Source: an uncultured Clostridia bacterium (GTDB taxonomy: Bacteria; Bacillota; Clostridia; Oscillospirales; Ruminococcaceae). Taken from it: a stretch of DNA of 6,736 bases. The position numbers were made by a program, and so were the translations under genes. This document shows positions 1 through 4,245 of the stretch, in pieces; the first letter of the stretch is position 1; each line of letters begins with the position of its first letter. The DNA lies in assembly GCA_947302065.1 (NCBI GenBank), contig CAMYUO010000107.1:1-6736 (forward strand), given 5' to 3'. The notes beneath the pieces are model-generated. The model was given only the letters and a program-made list of their open reading frames with translations. It did not search any database and was not told where the DNA came from.

Positions 1-84
1 AAAAGAGGTTTTGACGTATTTTTTAAGCTCTGCATCGGGAAAACAGCTGCAAACAGAGAGAACAGCGCAGCTGCGGCTGGCATC
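1..84. other. Upstream stretch with no assignable gene
   Basis: No gene can be assigned here. Two + frames are open from the left edge: one stops at 110-112, the other at 157-159, inside the leader of the next gene. One minus frame is open from an ATG at 115-117 to the edge (39 codons, including DAELKKYVKTSF), but that ATG has no Shine-Dalgarno sequence and sits beside the -10 box of the next operon. Codon third positions do not separate the frames. Any of them could be the end of a neighbouring gene; none is convincing. Confidence 0.4.
44..73. repeat. Inverted repeat upstream of the operon promoter
   Basis: CAGCTGC (44-50) and GCAGCTG (67-73) are perfect 7-bp inverse complements separated by 16 bases. 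The right arm ends 11 bases before the -35 box of the following promoter. It could be an operator half-site pair or a hairpin at the end of the upstream gene. No T-run follows on either strand, so it is not a normal intrinsic terminator. Each arm contains the self-complementary CAGCTG, which raises the chance of coincidence. Confidence 0.35.
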
Positions 85-113
85 TTGCATTTCGAGAACA
101 ATTATGCTATAAT
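85..113 (+). promoter_or_regulatory. SigA-type promoter with extended -10 for the four-gene operon
   Basis: TTGCAT (85-90) and a perfect TATAAT (108-113) are separated by 17 bases, with a TGn extension at 105-107. The -35 is weak (TTG matches), which the extended -10 would compensate. Transcription should start near 120, giving a leader of about 43 nt before the ATG at 163. Its position makes the PqqD-like gene the first gene of the transcript. Confidence 0.8.
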
Positions 114-162
114 TCATATAATGTGTTTAATATATTTTTGTTTTGGACAGGGGAGTTGACCT

Positions 163-429
163 ATGAAACTAAAAAAAGATTTTATAACGCACGAATCCAA
201 CGGAGAGGTAATGCTCGTTGCAACGGGCAAAGCCAAGTTCTCGGGTTTGGTGCGTGGAAATAAGATGCTCGGTGAGATACTCACGATGCTTAAAACGAAC
301 ACCACAGAGGAGCGCATCGTCAAGAGCCTGCGTGCAAAATATGATGCTCCCGCAGGCAAGGTCGAATCAGACGTTCACAGCGTTCTGATGAAGCTGAGAA
401 AGATCGGTGCGATAGAGGAAAAAAGATGA
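163..429 (+). CDS. PqqD-like peptide-recognition (RRE) protein
   Basis: This 88-residue protein has the size and layout of the PqqD family: a beta-rich N-terminal half, then GNKMLGEILTML, a charged helix (TEERIVKSLRAKY) and a final helix (VESDVHSVLMKLRKIGAIEE). In known systems PqqD-type domains are RiPP recognition elements. They form a winged-helix-like fold that binds the leader of a precursor peptide and hands it to modifying enzymes; lasso-peptide B1 proteins are stand-alone examples. The start is supported by AGGGGAG at 149-155, seven bases before the ATG. The stop overlaps the next start (ATGA, 426-429). The gene leads an operon with a kinase, a peptidase and an ABC exporter, which supports peptide handling. 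The family call is fairly firm; the substrate is unknown and not visible in the window. Confidence 0.8.
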   Translation: MKLKKDFITHESNGEVMLVATGKAKFSGLVRGNKMLGEILTMLKTNTTEERIVKSLRAKYDAPAGKVESDVHSVLMKLRKIGAIEEKR

Positions 430-1154
430 CAGCGACATACAAAATCGCAGACAGGGTCATCGAGATAAGCTCACTGTACGGTGATGTTCACGACTATTGC
501 AGGCAGTACCGATTTGACGGCGTTCCCGACTTTTCGGTGGTCACGGTGCAGGCTGATATTGACGCAGAGCGTGAAAAGGAAAAAATAACTGCCGAGGCTG
601 AGAACAGGACATCTCATTCAGCTTCTGACGGTTATATGGAGGAACTTGCGGTCTATCGGAAGATAGCAGAAAAGATGCTTGAATACGATACGTTCCTGTT
701 TCACGGCTCGTGCGTGGCTGTTGACGGGGTCGGCTATCTGTTCACGGCAAGCTCGGGCACGGGAAAGTCCACGCACACAAGGCTGTGGCGTGAATTTCTC
801 GGTGAAAGGGCAGTCATGGTCAATGATGACAAGCCGCTGATAAGAGTCGGTGATGACGGTGCGACGATATACGGCACGCCGTATAACGGGAAGCACGGGC
901 TTGGAAGCAACATTGCAGTTCCGCTGAAGGCTGTCTGTCTGCTTGAACGTGCGCAGACAAATTCTATCTGCGAGGTCGGTGCGGCAGAGGCGTATCCTAT
1001 GCTGGTACAGCAGATGTACCGACCGGGCGAACCGATGCAGCTTGCGAGGTCTATGAGTCTGCTCGATGCGATGATACGCAGTGTAAGGCTTTACAGGCTC
1101 GGCTGCAATATGGATATTTCTGCGGCAAAGACCGCTTATGAGGGAATGAAATGA
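426..1154 (+). CDS. HPr-kinase/PEP-carboxykinase-fold kinase, probably modifying a peptide
   Basis: This 242-residue protein has an N-terminal region of about 85 residues without clear motifs, then a P-loop core. The P-loop is A108-SSGTGKST-116, followed by HTRLW. A second acidic motif, VNDDKPL (Asp134, Asp135), and a GTPYNGKHG motif (150-158) follow. This order is typical of HPrK/PEPCK-fold kinases. At 242 residues it is shorter than full HPrK/P (about 310) and has no obvious HPrK N-terminal domain, so it is unlikely to be the carbon-catabolite HPr kinase. HPrK-like enzymes in some Firmicute lasso-peptide clusters (for example PadeK of paeninodin) phosphorylate the precursor C-terminus, and the adjacent PqqD-like gene suggests a similar job. 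It is joined to both neighbours by ATGA overlaps. It may carry a generic PEP carboxykinase label in databases; that activity is not supported by the size or context. Confidence 0.75.
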   Translation: MTATYKIADRVIEISSLYGDVHDYCRQYRFDGVPDFSVVTVQADIDAEREKEKITAEAENRTSHSASDGYMEELAVYRKIAEKMLEYDTFLFHGSCVAVDGVGYLFTASSGTGKSTHTRLWREFLGERAVMVNDDKPLIRVGDDGATIYGTPYNGKHGLGSNIAVPLKAVCLLERAQTNSICEVGAAEAYPMLVQQMYRPGEPMQLARSMSLLDAMIRSVRLYRLGCNMDISAAKTAYEGMK

Positions 1155-1582
1155 CATACGAAGAATATCTTGAAAGCAACGGCGAGATGACCTACACGAA
1201 TGTGGGTACAAGCATGATGCCGCTGCTCAGACAGCACCGTGACCTTTTTACTGTCAGAAAAAAAGACAGTGCAAGATGCAGGGCAGGCGATGTGGTGCTA
1301 TACCGCAGACCGCCTGACAGCTACGTTCTGCACAGGGTGGTCGAGGTCAGAAAAAAGGATTATGTTATTCTTGGTGACAACTGCATCAAAAAGGAATACG
1401 GCATCACGGACGGTGATATCATCGGAGTGATGACAGGCTATGTCCGCAAGGGCAGGGAACATACCGTAAAAGACCGCAGCTACCGCATTTACAAGGCGTA
1501 TATAATGCATACGATAACGCTGCGTGTGATATTCAAGAAAGCAAAACTCAAAATGAAAAGAGCAGTCAGAAGACTATTATGA
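1151..1582 (+). CDS. S24/S26-family peptidase, Ser/His (ER-like) type
   Basis: This 143-residue protein carries the boxes of a signal-peptidase-type serine protease in order. GTSMMPLL holds the probable nucleophile Ser21. GDVVLYRRP follows, then HRVVEV with His61 where bacterial type I signal peptidases have the general-base Lys. YVILGDNC (Gly75-Asp76-Asn77) comes last. Ser/His/GDN is the pattern of the S26B (Sec11/SipW-like) branch. There is no hydrophobic anchor before Ser21. The C-terminal 40 residues are strongly basic and only mildly hydrophobic, so the enzyme may be cytosolic or peripheral at the membrane, unlike normal signal peptidases. The following exporter lacks a peptidase domain, so this is the obvious candidate to cut a leader from the exported peptide. 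The start lies five bases after GAGGGA (1140-1145) and overlaps the kinase stop; the stop overlaps the exporter start. Confidence 0.75.
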   Translation: MTYEEYLESNGEMTYTNVGTSMMPLLRQHRDLFTVRKKDSARCRAGDVVLYRRPPDSYVLHRVVEVRKKDYVILGDNCIKKEYGITDGDIIGVMTGYVRKGREHTVKDRSYRIYKAYIMHTITLRVIFKKAKLKMKRAVRRLL

Positions 1583-3288
1583 AAAAGAACAACGCTGTAA
1601 AATGGCTTTATGCCGTTCCAAAAAAGAAAAAAGGATATATCGCTGCTCTTATGCTCGTTCAGTCGCTCAACGGAGCAAGCGGTGTTCTTTATGCGCTGTT
1701 TCTGCGCAATATCGTTGACAGCGCTGTTGCTCACAATAGTACAAAATTCTGGACACAAGTGGCGTTCATCATCGTTCTTGTCATTGCGCAGATAGCGATG
1801 AGAGCGCTGATACGCTGGCTCAATGAGCTTTCAAAATCGACCTTTGAAAACATTTTCAAGGCAAGGCTGATGAAAAACATACTGCACAAGGATTTTGCGA
1901 CTGTCAACGCAGTACATTCGGGTGAGTGGCTCAACAGGCTCACCAATGACACGGTCGTGGTCGCTGACAGCTATGTTGAGATACTGCCGGGGCTTGCGGG
2001 AATGGTAGTCAAGCTTATAAGCGCTGTGATAATGATGATTGTGCTCGATTGGCGGTTTGCCTGTATACTTCTTCCGTGCGGGGTGCTGCTGTTGTTTTTC
2101 ACATATGCGTTTCGCAGGGTGCTCAAAAAGCTGCACAAGAACGTTCAGGAGAACGACGGAAAGCTGCGCATCTATTTGCAGGAGCATATCGGCAGCCTGA
2201 TGATGATACGCTCGTTTGCGGCTCAGGAACAGACCGAGGGTGAGGCTCTTGACAAGATGCAGGCACACAAAAGTGCGAGAATGAAAAGAACGAGGTTCTC
2301 AAACCTTTGCAACATCGGCTTTGGTGCGGCAATGAACGGTATGTACTTGTTCGGTGCTGTCTACTGCGGATACGGCATTCTCAACGATACTATTTCGTTT
2401 GGCACGATGACCGCAATCACTCAGCTCATTGCGCAGATACAGAACCCGTTTGCGAGCATTACAGGCTATCTGCCAAAATTCTATGCGATGACGGCGAGTG
2501 CAGAGCGCCTTATGGAGATAGAGCGTTTTGATGACGAGGAAGCAAAGCCGCTGCCTCTTGAAGAGGTCAAGGCGCACTATGCAGAAAAACTCGGGAGCAT
2601 TGCGCTGGAAAATGCGTGTTTTACTTACTATCCGAATGTTGAAAGCATAGATGCACTGACTAAAGACGATCAGCCGACAGTGCTTGAAAACATCAGTTTT
2701 CAGATACAAAAAGGGGAGTATGTTGCGTTCACCGGTCACAGCGGATGCGGCAAATCAACTGCGCTGAAGCTGCTGATGAGTATTTACAGGCTTGACAGCG
2801 GTGAGCGGTTGCTCATATGCAAAGACGGTAGTTTTCAGCCGCTTGACAGCAGGTGGCACAGACTATTTGCTTATGTTCCGCAGGGCAATCAGCTGATGAG
2901 CGGAACGATCAGAGATATTGTTTCGTTTGCAGACAAGTCTCAGTCGGGTGACGAAGAAAAGATAGCAAAGGCTTTGAAAATAGCCTGCGCAGATGAGTTC
3001 GTCGGCGAGCTTGAAAAAGGCATCGACACTTTGCTCGGTGAGCGTGGAACGGGTCTTTCCGAGGGTCAGATGCAGCGCATCGCAATTGCAAGGGCGATAT
3101 TCAGCGAAAGCCCTGTGCTGCTGCTTGATGAGGCGACAAGTGCGCTTGACGGGCAGACCGAAAAGCAGCTGCTTGAAAACCTGCGGAGTATGACCGATAA
3201 AACGGTCGTTATCGTTACGCACAGACCTGCTGCGCTGGAGATTTGCGACAGGGTAATGAAGTTTTCGGAAAACGGCGTGGAACAATGA
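1579..3288 (+). CDS. ABC exporter, fused membrane and ATPase domains
   Basis: This 569-residue half-transporter has an N-terminal membrane domain of about 300 residues. Clear hydrophobic segments lie near residues 19-42, 58-76, 134-156, 158-175 and 245-267, with a weaker sixth near 275-298. The C-terminal ATPase has all key motifs: A-loop tyrosine near 351, Walker A GHSGCGKST (386-394), Q-loop Gln435, signature LSEGQ (493-497), Walker B VLLLDE (513-518), D-loop SALD (521-524) and switch His548. It should work as a homodimer and export a substrate at the cost of ATP. A loop of about 13 residues is inserted between the A-loop and the first core strand. No C39 peptidase domain precedes the membrane domain, unlike bacteriocin exporters of the PCAT type. 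Position after the PqqD-like, kinase and peptidase genes suggests a modified peptide as cargo; this is inference. It is the last clear gene before a terminator. Confidence 0.9.
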   Translation: MKKNNAVKWLYAVPKKKKGYIAALMLVQSLNGASGVLYALFLRNIVDSAVAHNSTKFWTQVAFIIVLVIAQIAMRALIRWLNELSKSTFENIFKARLMKNILHKDFATVNAVHSGEWLNRLTNDTVVVADSYVEILPGLAGMVVKLISAVIMMIVLDWRFACILLPCGVLLLFFTYAFRRVLKKLHKNVQENDGKLRIYLQEHIGSLMMIRSFAAQEQTEGEALDKMQAHKSARMKRTRFSNLCNIGFGAAMNGMYLFGAVYCGYGILNDTISFGTMTAITQLIAQIQNPFASITGYLPKFYAMTASAERLMEIERFDDEEAKPLPLEEVKAHYAEKLGSIALENACFTYYPNVESIDALTKDDQPTVLENISFQIQKGEYVAFTGHSGCGKSTALKLLMSIYRLDSGERLLICKDGSFQPLDSRWHRLFAYVPQGNQLMSGTIRDIVSFADKSQSGDEEKIAKALKIACADEFVGELEKGIDTLLGERGTGLSEGQMQRIAIARAIFSESPVLLLDEATSALDGQTEKQLLENLRSMTDKTVVIVTHRPAALEICDRVMKFSENGVEQ

Positions 3289-3296
3289 CATACTAT

Positions 3297-3316
3297 TATA
3301 TAAGCCTATATAAGCC
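3297..3316. repeat. Tandem 10-bp direct repeat
   Basis: TATATAAGCC occurs twice back to back (3297-3306 and 3307-3316). The second copy runs into the left arm of the operon terminator. It looks like a small slippage duplication between the exporter stop and the terminator. It has no evident function. Confidence 0.6.
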
Positions 3317-3342
3317 CGATGCGTACAGCGTCGGGCATTTTT
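3314..3342 (+). terminator. Intrinsic terminator of the four-gene operon
   Basis: A 9-bp stem pairs 3314-3322 with 3328-3336 (GCCCGATGC with GCGTCGGGC, one G-U pair). The loop is five bases and ATTTTT follows at 3337-3342. It lies 25 bases after the exporter stop and closes the transcript begun at about 120. Confidence 0.85.
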
Positions 3343-3348
3343 GCGCAC

Positions 3349-3386
3349 AAAAAAAGCGGCTGACAGCACAGGCTGTTGACCGCTTT
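3349..3386 (-). terminator. Intrinsic terminator of the lipoprotein gene
   Basis: Read on the minus strand, AAAGCGG (3380-3386) pairs with CCGCTTT (3353-3359). The stem continues through an A-C mismatch into CAGCC/GGCTG-type pairs around a four-base loop at 3368-3371. A run of seven Ts (A-run 3349-3355 on the + strand) follows, overlapping the stem foot. It lies seven bases beyond the lipoprotein stop, back to back with the operon terminator. Confidence 0.85.
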
Positions 3387-3393
3387 GTCTTAT

Positions 3394-3834
3394 TTAATTG
3401 ACGGGAATGATAGGCAGTTCGTATTCTTCGCTTGTTGATGTGACATTTTTGGTGGTCTCTTTGGTCGTGGTATCTTTTTTATCACCACTTGATGACTTTG
3501 CCGTTGTTTGTGCAGGCTCGCCGCCGGATGAGCCGTCAGGGCTGCTCTGAGATGATGAACTGTCATCGGGCTGAACGTTTGTCTGCTGACTGCCGCCCTG
3601 TTCGGAGGTACTGTCGGAAGAATCTCCGCTCGGAACGGAGCTGTCATTTGTCATTTGCGTGCCGCCGTTTGCTGAGCCGGAACTGTCGCCGGCATCACTG
3701 CTGTCTTTGATCGCTGACGAACTGCTGTCAGCGGCAGATGAAGAATTGCTGTCGGTGTCAGAACTGCTGCTGTCAGACTTGCAGCCTGTGAGCATAAGAC
3801 CGAGAAGCAATGTAAGTATCAGAAGTTTTTTCAT
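3394..3834 (-). CDS. Low-complexity Ser/Asp/Thr-rich lipoprotein
   Basis: This 146-residue protein begins with MKKLLILTLLLGLMLTGC. That is a type II signal peptide with lipobox L15-T-G-C18, so Cys18 should be lipidated and the protein anchored to the outer face of the membrane. Roughly 30% of the mature part is serine, with Asp, Gly, Thr, Gln and Asn making up most of the rest. There are runs of three or four serines and no predictable globular domain. Only the last residues change character: Lys/Thr-rich from about 113, then EEYELPIIPVN. It may be a flexible spacer, a glycosylation substrate or a wall-spanning tether; I do not recognise a family. The start is set by GAGGAG (complement of 3840-3845), five bases upstream. 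The gene has its own consensus promoter and terminator, so it is monocistronic. It converges on the exporter operon. Confidence 0.85.
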   Translation of the reverse strand: MKKLLILTLLLGLMLTGCKSDSSSSDTDSNSSSAADSSSSAIKDSSDAGDSSGSANGGTQMTNDSSVPSGDSSDSTSEQGGSQQTNVQPDDSSSSQSSPDGSSGGEPAQTTAKSSSGDKKDTTTKETTKNVTSTSEEYELPIIPVN

Positions 3835-3853
3835 GGTATCTCCTCTATTTATC

Positions 3854-3866
3854 GCTCTGAAAGAGC
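3854..3866 (-). other. Small hairpin in the lipoprotein mRNA leader
   Basis: GCTCT (3854-3858) and AGAGC (3862-3866) form a 5-bp stem with a three-base loop close to the predicted 5' end of the lipoprotein transcript. It sits nine bases before the GAGGAG site in the mRNA. It might stabilise the 5' end or be coincidence. Confidence 0.3.
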
Positions 3867-3876
3867 ATTTTTCTTG

Positions 3877-3905
3877 ATTATATCAGATTTACAGGGCATT
3901 GTCAA
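3877..3905 (-). promoter_or_regulatory. Consensus SigA-type promoter for the lipoprotein gene
   Basis: On the minus strand this reads TTGACA (complement of 3900-3905), a 17-base spacer, then TATAAT (complement of 3877-3882) preceded by TGA, an extended -10. Both hexamers are perfect, so strong constitutive expression is expected unless repressed. The start point should be near 3870, leaving a leader of about 36 nt. Confidence 0.9.
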
Positions 3906-4042
3906 GAAATGTGATTGCGCACTCACGGCTTGGTTCGGCCTGATACCTGCCTTAATTTGTTAATCGCAGGATATCAATTTAGAATGTATATTATGTAAAA
4001 GAATTAACTTTGTACATATTGCATAGAAAGTATAAAACTGCG
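3906..4042. other. Divergent intergenic core between two promoters
   Basis: This AT-rich stretch lies between the -35 boxes of the two divergent promoters and holds no credible gene. The one clear element is an inverted repeat at 3946-3970: CCTGC pairs with GCAGG (3946-3950, 3966-3970), then TTAA with TTAA (3952-3955, 3960-3963). The loop is four bases and no T-run follows. It could be a binding site controlling one or both promoters. Confidence 0.45.
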
Positions 4043-4071
4043 TTGACAAAAGTGTGAATATGTGATATACT
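4043..4071 (+). promoter_or_regulatory. SigA-type promoter for the surface-protein gene
   Basis: A perfect TTGACA (4043-4048), a 17-base spacer and TATACT (4066-4071, one mismatch) with a TGn extension (4063-4065). Transcription should begin near 4078, giving a leader of about 165 nt before the ATG at 4246. This is far longer than the leaders of the other two transcripts here. Confidence 0.85.
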
Positions 4072-4080
4072 GACAACATA

Positions 4081-4222
4081 AGCGGGGCAAAAATAGCCCT
4101 GTGTAACGGAAACTTTCGCAGGGTGGGTGATGCCCTGTAGTTATCAGAACAGGAGGTAAACCTGAAATGTGGTATTAAGCTGAGATTCAAACACACAAGT
4201 CTGTCGAACACACTAAGAATCT
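4081..4222 (+). promoter_or_regulatory. Structured mRNA leader, candidate regulatory RNA of unknown class
   Basis: The leader can fold in two incompatible ways. In fold A, 4083-4089 pairs with 4131-4137 (one G-U) and encloses a second stem, 4097-4103 with 4117-4123 (one G-U). In fold B, 4084-4088 pairs with 4096-4100 and 4119-4123 with 4133-4137. Further downstream, 4134-4138 (CCTGT) can pair with 4149-4153 (ACAGG), or 4150-4153 can pair with 4161-4164. A 6-bp stem joins 4183-4188 with 4217-4222. Such competing pairings are typical of riboswitches and other switching leaders. I see no T-run terminator, so control, if any, would act on translation or RNA stability. I could not match it to the conserved cores of GEMM, TPP, SAM, cobalamin, glycine, guanidine or fluoride riboswitches. 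Confidence 0.45.
4151..4178 (+). other. Possible three-codon leader reading frame with perfect AGGAGG
   Basis: AGGAGG (4151-4156) is a perfect Shine-Dalgarno sequence, stronger than the one before the downstream gene. Ten bases later an ATG (4167-4169) opens a minimal frame, Met-Trp-Tyr-stop (stop 4176-4178). The AGGAGG lies inside the switchable stems of the leader. It may be a translated mini-leader, a ribosome standby site, or chance. Confidence 0.3.
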
Positions 4223-4245
4223 ATTATGGAAACGAGGGTGTAGAG

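Noticed and set aside
1..117. Minus-strand partial gene starting at 117
   Set aside because: Although the peptide reads plausibly, there is no Shine-Dalgarno, and two + frames over the same bases are also open. It was left as unassigned sequence.
618..1211. Long minus-strand open frame (197 codons) opposite the kinase gene
   Set aside because: It has no ribosome site or family-like sequence, and is rich in Cys, Arg and His as expected from antisense reading. The + strand carries a convincing kinase.
1831..3369. Several minus-strand open frames of 145-168 codons opposite the exporter
   Set aside because: They are shadows of a complete ABC transporter with every catalytic motif intact on the + strand.
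3659..3877. Plus-strand frame rich in Leu and Ser opposite the lipoprotein start
   Set aside because: It is the complement of the serine-rich codons and signal peptide. The minus strand has a lipobox, ribosome site, promoter and terminator.
4081..4180. Cyclic-di-GMP (GEMM) riboswitch
   Set aside because: The position before a surface protein and the GGGCAAA-like start suggested it, but the conserved GACGCAAAGC core is missing.
4179..4187. TPP riboswitch, prompted by CTGAGA
   Set aside because: Only this hexamer fits; the second conserved TPP arm is absent.
3960..4211. Minus-strand 83-codon frame in the divergent region
   Set aside because: It crosses the rightward promoter and structured leader, has no clear ribosome site and no recognisable protein features.
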